From contig JAVSGI010000005.1 of assembly GCA_032334235.1 (NCBI GenBank), positions 2,819,501 through 2,883,500 of the forward strand: DNA of 64,000 nucleotides, read 5' to 3'. Below, piece after piece: positions 36,601 to 44,890 of this stretch; the stretch's first letter is position 1; each line of letters opens with the position of its first letter. The translations under genes and the position numbers were made by a program. The DNA comes from Paracoccaceae bacterium Fryx2 (GTDB taxonomy: Bacteria > Pseudomonadota > Alphaproteobacteria > Rhodobacterales > Rhodobacteraceae). Below the pieces are notes generated by a model. It was not told the origin of the DNA. It made no database searches and worked only from the letters and a program-made list of their open reading frames with translations.

Positions 36601-38287
36601 CTATGAACTCGGCGTGAGATTCACCGCCACGCAGGCGGGCAGCATCACGCAGCTGCGCTACTATCGCGGGGCAGAGGATGCCACGGATGTCGATACCCGC
36701 ACCCTGAGCCTGTGGGATGGCAGCGGCAACCGGCTTGCCTTCGTGACCGTGACATCGGTCGAGGGCCAAAGCGGCTGGCAGGTGGCCACGCTGTCGTCCG
36801 CTGTCCAGATCACGGCAAACACCACCTATGTCGCGTCCTACGGCACGGTGCAGAACTACGCCTTCACCGGCGGCTTCTTCAACACGGCCCATACCGGACC
36901 TGACGGCATCCTGACCGGGCTCGGCGGCGGCAACGGCGTGTTCTCGGCCGGGGGCACCGGGGCTTTCCCGACCAGTTCCTACAACAATTCGAACTATTGG
37001 GTGGACGTGACCTTCAACCCGGTCACGCCCGAAAACACGGCGCCGGTCTTCACGTCGTCGACAAGCTTCCTTGCCGCCGAGAACCAGCTTGCGGCAGCCC
37101 TGGTCGCGGCAAGCGATGCCGAGGGCAATGCCCTGACCTACACCATCGCCGGGGGCGCCGATGCGTCGCTGTTCGGGATCAACGCGACAACCGGGCTGGT
37201 TTCCTTCCTCGTGGCGCCCGATTTCGAGTTGCCCGCAGATGCCGGGGGCAACAACGTCTATGACCTGATCGTCGGGGTGTCGGACGGCACCGCGCCGGTG
37301 GTCACGAAGTCGATTGCGGTCACGGTCACCGATGTCGAAGACGAATCCCAGCAGCCGGCCACCTTTGCCGGCCACCAGATCACGGCCCAATACATCTTCG
37401 GGTCCACCCCGACCACGCTCTTTCCCGACGCCAGCGCCAGCCAGACCGCAATCGTCGATGCCAATCCGGGCACCGTGGAATTCACCGCGTTGCCGAATGC
37501 CGGGCCGGGCCTCGGCAATGGCAGCTTCGGCCTCGCCTCGGTCGATGTGGGGGCGCAGACGATCAGCATCACCTTCCCGCTTGACGCGGGGGTTTTCAGT
37601 CAGGCGTTCGTGGCCTTCGCGCCCTCGGCCGCGTTCCCGTTCAACGGCGTGCGGATTCTGGATGGCATCGGCACGCTGCCGCAGATCCGGGGCGTCACGA
37701 TCCTCAGCCAGCAGGGGTTCACCAATGCCGACGGCGTCGCTACGCCGCTGACGCTTGCCGACCTGACCATCACCTCCACGGGCATCTTCCTCAACATGGC
37801 GGGCAAGGGGCGGATGGTGGATGCCGATCCGGCAACGGCCGGGGTTGAGGCAAGCTCCATCGAACTGCAGGTCGATCTGAACGACTCGCCGGTCGCGGTG
37901 GCAGACTCGGCCGTCATGGCGCAGGATGGTGTGCTGACCCTGGCATCGGCGCTGCTGGTGGCCAACGACACCGATGCCGACGACGATGCGCTGTCGATCA
38001 TCGGGGTCGGCAATGCGCAGAACGGAACGGTCTCCTACAACAGCCTGGCCGACGAGATCATCTTCATCCCTGCGGCAGGCTTCGCCGGTTCCACCACGTT
38101 CGACTACGCGATCGCAGACGGCTACGGCGGCACCGCGACGGGGCGGGTCACCGTGTTGGTGGAGGAACCGGCCGCCCTTGCCCTGATGGCCGACGCGTCC
38201 CGCGATCATTTCTGGGAATCCTTCGAGCATGACGAATACTTTGTCACCGCGTTGCGGGAGACGCCGACCCTGATGGACTATCTCTAG
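33656..38287 (+). CDS. Large exported multidomain protein with N,N-dimethylformamidase-like domain
   Basis: A 1543-residue protein. Residues about 15-560 resemble the large subunit of N,N-dimethylformamidase: a beta-rich start (DFSVNAGDTVDFKINV), then TTWHAYNGWFG, SVGHDEYWSGGQRANVEEA and LFWSGNECYWKTRWD. Next come an Ig-like segment (about 590-670), two DUF4082-like domains (about 672-855 and 962-1122, both ending NYWVDVTF), each followed by a cadherin-like repeat (ANTAPVITS..., ENTAPVFTS...), an unassigned domain (about 1235-1405) and a cadherin-like tail with DTDADDDAL. There is no N-terminal signal peptide; the acidic, aromatic C-terminus (HDEYFVTALRE...) suits type I secretion. Metal ligands and amidase activity are not established. 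A strong terminator follows. Confidence 0.75.
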   Translation: MTDNRIVTENAIMEGRAESSYWNVAHSNQIEGFATDFSVNAGDTVDFKINVNGGAGSDYTVEIFRLGHYGGSGAREVAEWTNQNATVQEAAQYDPTRALVDAGNWTVTDSWDIPADAVSGVYLARLQRLDANGDPIEGAVNQIPFIVRNDGVSADIVLQTSDTTWHAYNGWFGNNGQVGANFYGDASLTVSHDDSPPDGGRDDRSYAVSYNRPFITRDGTSPSSGAQNYVFGADYAAISWLEQNGYDVSYISGVDTDRLGADYLQNYKAFISVGHDEYWSGGQRANVEEARDAGVNLLFWSGNECYWKTRWDVSIVDGTEYRTLVCYKETWANPDPNDGPDDYVDLDPTNIWTGTWRDTRFLMARDAEGNYIAGGADPDPISGLCPACNCAENSLMGQMFIADGVGDFGGALDVPAAFSGLRVWRDTSIANGGQLDIAPGILGYEWDASPDDLSRPAGLIKLSETTINWSGILTDQGNTVLPGSATHNLSIYRAPSGALVFGAGTVFWSWGLSNAHDSSPYSAQIANLDIQQFTVNMFADMGIQPGVTDAVLMLQGLIRATQSLDLVAATTTLVDIPDTVAALSTVVISGTATDDDGNAATPDGQVAVVEVSLDGGTTWRVATTTDNWATWTYNWTPTAQGVYTIRARAIDDSLNVVNVTPSQDVVTVTAPELPETFGVFDAADIVTGFVYNDNTSIELGMRFSVNTPGAVTELKYWRAELDAGDTDVRAGHLWSASGTLLATVTFTSVAGATGWQVAQLSTPVDLVAGAEYVVSYRTENNYFAAGGFFAEGREVAFDGLDNGAFSGIFGVVSAFQSGGVFHYGGGAPVMPTQTYASANYWVDVTFDPVASGANTAPVITSPAAFTIAEGLLQVGNITATDAETSILFYSIAGGADAARFTINSSTGALSFLAAPNFSAPTDVGADNVYNLLVSATDGIAPPVQQEISVTVIDVIDPEPGTGSHLFGPSDLPAVISTSDPTDYELGVRFTATQAGSITQLRYYRGAEDATDVDTRTLSLWDGSGNRLAFVTVTSVEGQSGWQVATLSSAVQITANTTYVASYGTVQNYAFTGGFFNTAHTGPDGILTGLGGGNGVFSAGGTGAFPTSSYNNSNYWVDVTFNPVTPENTAPVFTSSTSFLAAENQLAAALVAASDAEGNALTYTIAGGADASLFGINATTGLVSFLVAPDFELPADAGGNNVYDLIVGVSDGTAPVVTKSIAVTVTDVEDESQQPATFAGHQITAQYIFGSTPTTLFPDASASQTAIVDANPGTVEFTALPNAGPGLGNGSFGLASVDVGAQTISITFPLDAGVFSQAFVAFAPSAAFPFNGVRILDGIGTLPQIRGVTILSQQGFTNADGVATPLTLADLTITSTGIFLNMAGKGRMVDADPATAGVEASSIELQVDLNDSPVAVADSAVMAQDGVLTLASALLVANDTDADDDALSIIGVGNAQNGTVSYNSLADEIIFIPAAGFAGSTTFDYAIADGYGGTATGRVTVLVEEPAALALMADASRDHFWESFEHDEYFVTALRETPTLMDYL

Positions 38288-38299
38288 CAGTCGCCGACG

Positions 38300-38338
38300 G
38301 TCGCCCCGGCGCGCCCGGGCGGGGCGCGCCGGGGCGAC
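38300..38338. terminator. Perfect 16-bp hairpin between convergent genes
   Basis: GTCGCCCCGGCGCGCC and GGCGCGCCGGGGCGAC pair over all 16 positions around a 7-base loop. It lies 12 bp after the large exported protein gene and 32 bp before the end of the convergent transporter gene, so it may serve both directions. A U-run is lacking. Confidence 0.8.
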
Positions 38339-38370
38339 CGGCACCCATAGGCGGCATCGCGCTGCGGCCG

Positions 38371-39225
38371 TCAGGCCTTCGCCAGCGTGATCAGCCCGAC
38401 GCCCGCCAGAACCACCGCCCCGCCCAGCAGGCGCAGCGGTTCAAGCTGTTCGCCCAGAAACACCACGCCGCCCAGCACCGAAAACACCGGCAGCAGCAGC
38501 AGGAAGGGGGCGATGGCGCCGACCTCGTGGCGCAGGATCAGCGTATTCCACAGGAAATACCCGAAGGCCGTCATGACCAGCCCAAGATAAAGCGCCGCCC
38601 CCCAGACCTCGGGGCCGGCATTGCGCAGCGCCGCAACCTGCCCGGTCTCGAACAGTGCCGACATGACGAACAGCTGCGGCGTCGCCAGCAGGGCAATCCA
38701 GGCGGTGACCGCCAGACCCGACATGCCGACGATGCCGCGCACCATCACCTGCCCCAGCGCCCAGAAGCAGGCCCCCCCCATAACCAGCGCAATCGGCACG
38801 ATCGACCCGGTGAACTGCTCGCCCGAGGCGATCAGGCCAACGCCGCCAAAGGCCACGGCGATGCCAAGCCATTTGCGCAGGGTGACCTTTTCGCGCAACA
38901 GCAGCGCGCCGAACACCACCAGAAACGGCACCTCCAGTTGCACGACCAGCGCCGAAAGCCCGGCGCCAAGGCCCTTCACCCCGGTAAACGTCAGGCTGTA
39001 TTGAATCGTCGCCCCGACCACCGACACCGCCAGCAGCCGGCGCAGGTTGCCCCGTGGCGGCCCGGCAAACCAGACCAGTGCCAGCGCCGTGATGGCGAAG
39101 CGCAGCGCCATCAGCAGGATGGGCGGAAAATGCGCCATCCCTGCCTTGGCAACCACGAAGCCCATGCCCCAGATCAGGGCGACCAGAACCGCAAGCCCCG
39201 TGTCGCGCGCGGAAAGCCGTCCCAT
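38371..39225 (-). CDS. EamA/DMT-family transporter
   Basis: A 284-residue membrane protein with ten predicted helices in two EamA repeats. The N-terminal half runs GLAVLVALIWGMGFVVAKAG...; the second repeat starts near IVPIALVMGGACFWALGQVMV. DMT transporters export or import small metabolites. It is the last gene of the ectoine operon, 24 bp after doeB, so it may handle an intermediate or product of ectoine breakdown; the substrate is not known. The start at 39225 (MGRLSARDT) is the only good ATG. Confidence 0.85.
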   Translation of the reverse strand: MGRLSARDTGLAVLVALIWGMGFVVAKAGMAHFPPILLMALRFAITALALVWFAGPPRGNLRRLLAVSVVGATIQYSLTFTGVKGLGAGLSALVVQLEVPFLVVFGALLLREKVTLRKWLGIAVAFGGVGLIASGEQFTGSIVPIALVMGGACFWALGQVMVRGIVGMSGLAVTAWIALLATPQLFVMSALFETGQVAALRNAGPEVWGAALYLGLVMTAFGYFLWNTLILRHEVGAIAPFLLLLPVFSVLGGVVFLGEQLEPLRLLGGAVVLAGVGLITLAKA

Positions 39226-39249
39226 GCCTGCCCGTCCCCCTTGCGCGGT

Positions 39250-40272
39250 TCAGCCCGCGATTTCCTCGGCCACCACCGCCACACAGTCGCCCGGCTTCAC
39301 CAGGCCGGGGAAATGCCGCGCGGTGAACAGCCCGCCGCGCGGCAGCGTCAATTCCACCGGGTCAAGCCCGGTGCGCCCGGTCGGGTAGATCATCGCGATG
39401 GTCTGGCCCGCCGCCACCCGGTCGCCCAGATCGGCGCAGAAGCGGATCAGCCCGGCATCCTGCGCGAAGGTAAAGCAGTCGCCGTCCGGCATGTCCAGCC
39501 ACCGGGTCGGCTGCGGTGCAGCGGTGCCGGTCACGACCCCCGCCGCGATCAGCAGGTTGCGGCAGCCGCGCATCGCGATGGCCGTGGTGTTGGCCGAGGC
39601 TGTGCCGCCGCCGCCCAGTTCGGTGGTCACGAACACGCGGCCCATGGTTTCGGCGGCGGTGTCATACATGCCCACCGCGTCGATCTCCAGCATCCTCACG
39701 CTGAAGGGCGCGCCGAACGCCCGCACCAGATCGAAGGCCCGCGCCTCCTGCGCGCGGGTGGCGGCATTGTCCCCGGGCAGGATGTGGGCGGCGCAGAACG
39801 GCAGGAAATCCAGCGTCTTGCCGCCCGAGTGGAAATCCAGCACCACATCCGCCATCGGCAGAAGCACGCGCTGAAAATAGTCGGCGATCTTTTCGGTCAC
39901 CGTGCCATCGGGGCGGCCGGGAAAGCTGCGGTTCAGGTTGCCGCGGTCGATGGGCGAGGTGCGGGTGCCTGCGGCAAAGGCGGGCTGGTTCATCGCGGGG
40001 ATGATGATCACCCGCCCCGTCACCTCGGCCGCCGTCAGGCTGCGGGCCAGGTCGAACAGCGCGATCGGCCCCTCGTATTCGTCGCCGTGGTTGGCGCCGG
40101 TCAGCAGGGCGGTGGGGCCGGTGCCGTTCCTGACCACCGTGACCGGGATCATCACCGACCCCCACGCCGCATCGTCGCGGCTGTAGGGCAGGCGCAGGAA
40201 GCCGTGCTGCACGCCATCGGCATCGAAATCCACCGTCGCAGACACGGGCGACGGGCGCAGGGTCGTGGTCAT
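39250..40272 (-). CDS. doeB: N-alpha-acetyl-L-2,4-diaminobutyrate deacetylase
   Basis: A 340-residue zinc deacylase of the succinylglutamate desuccinylase/aspartoacylase family, called DoeB or EutE. It removes acetate from N-alpha-acetyldiaminobutyrate to give L-2,4-diaminobutyrate. Zinc ligands are expected in TGANHGDEYEG (about 59-68) and DFHSGGK (about 146); NRSFPGRPDGT is also typical. Only 4 bp separate it from doeA. The combination with doeA and eutABC makes the assignment firm. Confidence 0.93.
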   Translation of the reverse strand: MTTTLRPSPVSATVDFDADGVQHGFLRLPYSRDDAAWGSVMIPVTVVRNGTGPTALLTGANHGDEYEGPIALFDLARSLTAAEVTGRVIIIPAMNQPAFAAGTRTSPIDRGNLNRSFPGRPDGTVTEKIADYFQRVLLPMADVVLDFHSGGKTLDFLPFCAAHILPGDNAATRAQEARAFDLVRAFGAPFSVRMLEIDAVGMYDTAAETMGRVFVTTELGGGGTASANTTAIAMRGCRNLLIAAGVVTGTAAPQPTRWLDMPDGDCFTFAQDAGLIRFCADLGDRVAAGQTIAMIYPTGRTGLDPVELTLPRGGLFTARHFPGLVKPGDCVAVVAEEIAG

Positions 40273-40276
40273 GGCG

Positions 40277-41458
40277 TCAATCCTTCACGAACAGCTTGCG
40301 CGGCACGTCGGCCAGGCATTCGACGCCGGTTTCGGTGATCAGGATGCTTTCGGTGATCTCCAGCCCCATGTCCTCCAGCCACAGGCCCGTCATGAAATGG
40401 AAGGTCATGCCCGGTTCCAGCACGGTCCTGTCGCCGGGGCGCAGCGACATGGTGCGTTCGCCCCAGTCGGGCGGATACGACAGCCCGATGGGATAGCCGG
40501 TGCGGTTGTCCTTCAGGATGCCGTGCTTCGCCAGCACGTCGAAGAAGCCGCGCGCGATGTCCTCGCAGGTGTTGCCGGGGCGGGCGGCGGCAAGGCCGGC
40601 CTCCATCCCCTCCAGCGTCGCCTGTTCGGCATCGCGGAAAGCCTGCGTCGGCTTGCCGAGAAACACCGTGCGCGACAGCGGGCAGTGATAGCGGTGATAG
40701 GCGCCGGCAATCTCGAAGAACGTGCCTTCGCCCGATTTCATCGGCTTGTCGTCCCAGGTCAGGTGCGGTGCGCTGGCATCGCGCCCCGAGGGCAGCAGCG
40801 GCACGATGGCCGGGTAGTCGCCGCCGAAGGCTTCGGTGCCGCGAATGCCCGCGTCATAGATTTCGGCCACCAGATCGCATTTGCGCATCCCGACCTCGAT
40901 CCTGTCGACGATCCGGGCGTGCATCCGTTCCACGATCCGGGCGGCGCGGCGCATGTAGGCGATCTCTTGCGGCGATTTCACCGCGCGCTGCCAGTTCACC
41001 AGCGCGGTGCAGTCGCTGAACGTCGCGTTCGGCAGGTGCTTCACCAGCGCGGCAAAGGCCGCGGCCGAGAAATAGTAGTTGTCCATCTCGACGCCGATGC
41101 GCAGCCCGCCGAAGCCCTTGTCGGCCAGCACGCCGGACAGGTAGTCCATCGGGTGCCGCTCGGTCGATTGCACATAGTTGTCGGGATAGCCGATGATGTT
41201 CGCGTGCTTGAGGTAGGCCGTCAGCTTCGCGCCGTTGGCATCCTGCCCGCGCCCGAACCAGATCGGTTCGCCCTGCGGCGGCACGATCACGCATTGATGC
41301 ACATAGAACGACCAGCCGTCATAGCCGGTCAGCCAGTTCATGTTGGAAGGGTCGGTGACGATCAGCAGATCGACCCCCTTCGCCGCCATCGCCACCCGGG
41401 TCTTTGCCAGTCGGGCGGCAAATTCGTCGCGGCTGAACCGCAGGTCTACATCACTCAT
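40277..41458 (-). CDS. doeA: Ectoine hydrolase (M24-family)
   Basis: A 393-residue protein of the M24 creatinase/aminopeptidase P family, known as DoeA or EutD. It opens the ectoine ring to N-alpha-acetyl-L-2,4-diaminobutyrate. It has a creatinase-like N-terminal domain (DLLIVTDPSNMNWLTGYDGWSFY) and a pita-bread domain with AYHRYHCPLSRTVFLG, LSYPPDWGERTMSLRPGD and a C-terminal GLEITESILITETG. The 30-bp spacing from eutC and its 4-bp spacing to doeB place it in the operon ehuABCD-eutABC-doeAB. Confidence 0.93.
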   Translation of the reverse strand: MSDVDLRFSRDEFAARLAKTRVAMAAKGVDLLIVTDPSNMNWLTGYDGWSFYVHQCVIVPPQGEPIWFGRGQDANGAKLTAYLKHANIIGYPDNYVQSTERHPMDYLSGVLADKGFGGLRIGVEMDNYYFSAAAFAALVKHLPNATFSDCTALVNWQRAVKSPQEIAYMRRAARIVERMHARIVDRIEVGMRKCDLVAEIYDAGIRGTEAFGGDYPAIVPLLPSGRDASAPHLTWDDKPMKSGEGTFFEIAGAYHRYHCPLSRTVFLGKPTQAFRDAEQATLEGMEAGLAAARPGNTCEDIARGFFDVLAKHGILKDNRTGYPIGLSYPPDWGERTMSLRPGDRTVLEPGMTFHFMTGLWLEDMGLEITESILITETGVECLADVPRKLFVKD

Positions 41459-41488
41459 GCGTGGTCCTCCTTGGGGGTGTGGCCCCGG

Positions 41489-42478
41489 TCATACGATCAG
41501 GCTTTGCCCGGCACCCGCCGCGCGGGCGCGCGACACGGCAAGGGCGGCTATGGCGGTATCCTGGATTCCGGTGCCGGTCAGGTCGGCCAGGGTGATTTCC
41601 GCGGCGGCGGTGCGGCCGGGGGCAAGGCCCGCCACCACCGCGCCAAGCTCGGCAAAGGCCGCGTCGGCGGCGATGGCACCGGCGGCGATGGCGTGGTGCA
41701 GTTCACCCAGCAGGCGGGTCTGCGCCAGGCGGTCTGCGACATAGGTGGCCCGCGCCAGCAACGCCGGGGCGATCTCTGTCTTGTGCCCGGCATCGGAACC
41801 CATGGCGGTGATGTGCTGGCCGGGGGCGGCCTCGCGCAGGATCGGCGCGGTGGCGGGGGTGGTGGTGACGACCACATCCGCCCCCTCGACCGCCTGCGCC
41901 ACGGTTGCGGCGGCGGTGACCGGGATTCCAAGGGCGGCCGTCATGCGCCGGGCGAAGGCCCGGGCTTTCGCCAGGTCACGCGCCCAGACCCGCGCTGCGC
42001 GGACCGGCCGCACCAGCAGCAGCGCACGAAGCTGCATTTCCGCCTGCATCCCCGCACCCAGGATCGCGGCCGTGGCTGCATCGGCCCGCGCCAGATGCCG
42101 CGCGGCCACCGCCCCGGCGGCGGCGGTCCGCACATCGGTCAGATAGCCGTTGTCCAGCAGCAGCGCCTGCACCAGCCCGGTCTGCGCCGACAGCACCACC
42201 ATCATGCCGTTGGTCGAGGGCAGGCCAAGCGCCGGGTTGCCGAAGAAGCCGGGGCTGATCTTGATGGCAAAGCTGTCGAGCCCCGGCACATGGGCGGTCT
42301 TCACGTCCACCTCGCCGCGGTGTTCGGGAATATCCAGCCGCAGGACCGGCGGCATTGCCACCGGCAGGGTGGCCAGCGCCCGGAAGGCATCCTCCACACA
42401 ATCCACCGCCGCAAGGTCCAGCGGCACCAGCACCCGCAGGTCGGCCTCGGTCAGCAGCATCACCGGCGGGCGCATCAT
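41489..42478 (-). CDS. eutC: Ornithine cyclodeaminase-like protein EutC
   Basis: A 329-residue member of the ornithine cyclodeaminase/mu-crystallin family. It has a Rossmann motif AAILGAGMQAEMQLRALL (about 128-145) and substrate-site segments IKISPGFFGNP and MGSDAGHKTEI. In ectoine catabolism EutC works with EutA and EutB to turn 5-hydroxyectoine into ectoine; the individual chemistry is not fully settled. The start is the first of two adjacent ATGs (42478), overlapping the eutB stop by 4 bp. Confidence 0.92.
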   Translation of the reverse strand: MMRPPVMLLTEADLRVLVPLDLAAVDCVEDAFRALATLPVAMPPVLRLDIPEHRGEVDVKTAHVPGLDSFAIKISPGFFGNPALGLPSTNGMMVVLSAQTGLVQALLLDNGYLTDVRTAAAGAVAARHLARADAATAAILGAGMQAEMQLRALLLVRPVRAARVWARDLAKARAFARRMTAALGIPVTAAATVAQAVEGADVVVTTTPATAPILREAAPGQHITAMGSDAGHKTEIAPALLARATYVADRLAQTRLLGELHHAIAAGAIAADAAFAELGAVVAGLAPGRTAAAEITLADLTGTGIQDTAIAALAVSRARAAGAGQSLIV

Positions 42479-43470
42479 CGCAGAGCCTCCTCGGGCGCCA
42501 CGCGGGCAAGGATGCGGGCATGGGCGGCGGGGTCGACGTTGGCGCCGGTCAGCAGCACCACGACCGGCCCCGCGACCGCCACCTTGCCCGCCAGCAGCGC
42601 CGCCACGCCGACGGCGGCCGCCCCTTCCACCGCATCGCCAAGGGTGGCGTGAATGTGGCGCATGGCTTCGGCAATCCCGGCCTCGCTGATCAGCACCACC
42701 CCGTCCAGCAGGGCCGCGCACATCGGATAGGTGAAGCGGTTGGCAAGCCCGATGCCGCCGCCCAGCGAATCCGCGAGGCTCGGCACTTCGCGGACCGTCA
42801 CCGGATGACCCGCCGCGAGCGAGGCCGCCATCGCCGCCCCGCTTTCCATACTGATGCCGATCACCCGGCAACCGGGCGCGCCTGCCTTGACCGCCACCGC
42901 CACCCCCGCGGCCAGACCGCCGCCCGACAGCGGCACCAGCACCGTGGCGCAACCGGGGCATTGCGCGATGACCTCCAGCCCCAGCGTGCCTTGCCCGGCG
43001 ATCACCGCCACATTGTCGAACGGCGCGATCTCGGCCAGCCCTTCGGCCTCCACCGCGCGGGCCACCTCGGCCATCGCCTCGTCCTGGCTGTCACCGACAA
43101 TCCGCACCTCGGCGCCCAGCGCGCGCACGGCGGCCACCTTGTTTTCCGGCACCAGCCGCGACAGGCACACCACCGCCCGCACCCCCGCCACCCGCGCCGC
43201 ATGGGCCAGCGCGCGCCCGTGGTTTCCGGTCGAGGCCGTAACCACCCCCCGCGCCCGAGCGTCTGGCGGCAGCGCCAGCAGCGCATGGCTCGCCCCGCGC
43301 AGCTTGAAGGCGCCGGTGGTCTGGCGATGCTCCAGCTTCAGCCAAACCGGCACGCCCAGCCGGTCGGACAGCACGGCGTCGCTGACCATCGGCGTGCGCC
43401 GCACCAGACCGGCAATCCGCGCTTCGGCGGCCAGAATATCGTCGATCGTCACCGGCAGCAGGGGGGTCAC
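42475..43470 (-). CDS. eutB: Threonine dehydratase-like PLP enzyme EutB
   Basis: A 331-residue fold-type II PLP enzyme similar to threonine/serine dehydratases. It has the cofactor lysine in TTGAFKLRGA (about residue 55), ASTGNHGRALA (about 80-89), VPLSGGGLAAGVA for phosphate binding (about 179) and a C-terminal VLLTGANVDP. It is thought to act in the conversion of 5-hydroxyectoine to ectoine with EutA and EutC. It shares 4 bp with eutA on one side and eutC on the other. Confidence 0.92.
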   Translation of the reverse strand: MTPLLPVTIDDILAAEARIAGLVRRTPMVSDAVLSDRLGVPVWLKLEHRQTTGAFKLRGASHALLALPPDARARGVVTASTGNHGRALAHAARVAGVRAVVCLSRLVPENKVAAVRALGAEVRIVGDSQDEAMAEVARAVEAEGLAEIAPFDNVAVIAGQGTLGLEVIAQCPGCATVLVPLSGGGLAAGVAVAVKAGAPGCRVIGISMESGAAMAASLAAGHPVTVREVPSLADSLGGGIGLANRFTYPMCAALLDGVVLISEAGIAEAMRHIHATLGDAVEGAAAVGVAALLAGKVAVAGPVVVLLTGANVDPAAHARILARVAPEEALR

Positions 43471-44234
43471 GGCCTGCCCCTGGCAAGAGTCATCAGATGC
43501 CCCGGCGCTGCGGCAGCCCCGATGCCCAGCAGTCGCAGCACCGCCCAGGCGGCGGCGTAGTTCGACGACAGCACCGGAATGCCGGTTGCCGCCTCCATCC
43601 GGTCGATCACCCCCGCCGCCCGCACTGCGGTGCAGGAGATGAACAGCGCCTCCGACCCCTTTGCCGCGGCCCCCGCCGCCAGCGCCACGATCTCGTCCAG
43701 CGCGATCCGGGCCATGTCGCGGTCGTCGTCCATGTTCAGGCAGGTGAAACGGTCCAGCGCAAAGCCCTCGGCCTCGAACAGCCGCGCCATCGGGGTCGAG
43801 GTCTGCACCGAATAGGGCGTCAGCACCGAGATCCGCCGCGCCCCCAGCGCCCGCAGCCCGGCAAGGGTGGCCGAAACCGGCGTCACCACCGGCACCCCCG
43901 GCTTGCCGCGCCGGATCGCCGCCGTCACCGCCACGTCACCGATCACCACCGAGGCCGAGGTGCAGCCGTAGATCACCGCGTCCAGCCCCTCGCCCGGCAG
44001 GATGAGCGCGGCCCCTGCGGCAAGATCGGGCTCCATCGCGGCAAGGGTCTGCGGCGTGACCGGGTTGGCATAGGGAATGCGGTTGACATAGACCCCCACC
44101 CCCTGCGCCGCGATCATCCGGGCATAATCGACCTCGCTGGTATGGTCGGTGGCAAGTGCTATCAGCCCGATGCGGTGGCGCAGCGGCCGGTCGTCCAGTC
44201 GGGGCGTGCGGGTGGAAACCAGGATCCCGGTCAT
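43467..44234 (-). CDS. eutA: Asp/Glu racemase / maleate isomerase-like protein EutA
   Basis: A 255-residue protein of the aspartate/glutamate racemase superfamily, maleate isomerase/arylmalonate decarboxylase branch. The two catalytic cysteines are in VIYGCTSASVVIG (about 90) and ALFISCTAVRAAG (about 203). In the EutABC set it acts on 5-hydroxyectoine. The ATG at 44234 (MTGILVSTRTP) overlaps the ehuD stop by 4 bp; the longer frame continues out of phase through ehuD and is rejected. Confidence 0.92.
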   Translation of the reverse strand: MTGILVSTRTPRLDDRPLRHRIGLIALATDHTSEVDYARMIAAQGVGVYVNRIPYANPVTPQTLAAMEPDLAAGAALILPGEGLDAVIYGCTSASVVIGDVAVTAAIRRGKPGVPVVTPVSATLAGLRALGARRISVLTPYSVQTSTPMARLFEAEGFALDRFTCLNMDDDRDMARIALDEIVALAAGAAAKGSEALFISCTAVRAAGVIDRMEAATGIPVLSSNYAAAWAVLRLLGIGAAAAPGHLMTLARGRP

Positions 44235-44890
44235 CTTGCCGTCCTTCCGTAGCGACGTTCCAGCCCGCGCAGGATCACCACCGAAACCAGACTCATCGCA
44301 AGGAAGAACACCCCCACCAACGTCATCGGCTCGATGTAGCGGTAACTGGAATTGGCGACCGACTTGGCCTGGTTCATCAGTTCCAGCACAGTGATGGCCG
44401 ACAGCAGTGGCGTTTCCTTGAACATGGCGATCAGATAGTTCGCCAGCGCCGGAATCATCGGCGGCAACGCCTGCGGGATCACGACATGCAGCCAGGTCTG
44501 GCGCAGGCTCAGGTTGGTGGCGCGCGCCGCCTCCCACTGGCCGCGCGGCACATTCTCGATGCCCGCGCGGTAAACCTCGGCGGTGTAGGTGGCGTAGTGC
44601 AGCCCCATGCCGATCACCCCCGCCACCAGCGGCGACAGCACGATGCCCAGATCGGGCAGCACATAGAATATGAAGTAAAGCTGCACCAGCAGCGGCGTGC
44701 CCCGGATGAAGGCGACCAGCGCCTGCACCGGCAGCGCGATGGCCGTGACGGTCGAGCGCCGCGCGATGGCGAACACCAGCCCCAGCACCGCCGCGACCCC
44801 CGCCGCCAGCACGGAAATCAGCAGCGTCAGCCGCAACCCCGCCAGCAGCGTCGGCATGATCTGGCGCACGAAGTCCCAGTCCCACTCCAT
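44231..44890 (-). CDS. ehuD: Ectoine/hydroxyectoine ABC importer permease EhuD
   Basis: A 219-residue polar-amino-acid-type permease. Five hydrophobic segments are visible, beginning LLAGLRLTLLISVLAAGVAA, with the hallmark FIRGTPLLVQLYFIFYVLP and the EAA loop GQWEAARATNLSLRQTWLHV. It overlaps ehuC by one base and eutA by four. Its role follows from the EhuABCD set of Sinorhizobium meliloti. Confidence 0.9.
   Translation of the reverse strand: MEWDWDFVRQIMPTLLAGLRLTLLISVLAAGVAAVLGLVFAIARRSTVTAIALPVQALVAFIRGTPLLVQLYFIFYVLPDLGIVLSPLVAGVIGMGLHYATYTAEVYRAGIENVPRGQWEAARATNLSLRQTWLHVVIPQALPPMIPALANYLIAMFKETPLLSAITVLELMNQAKSVANSSYRYIEPMTLVGVFFLAMSLVSVVILRGLERRYGRTAR

Noticed and set aside
34322-38344. 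A 1340-codon open frame on the minus strand opposite the large exported protein gene
   Set aside because: Antisense shadow: the plus-strand product has clear domains, while this one is an Arg/Gly/Asp-rich sequence without motifs, a usual effect of high GC content.
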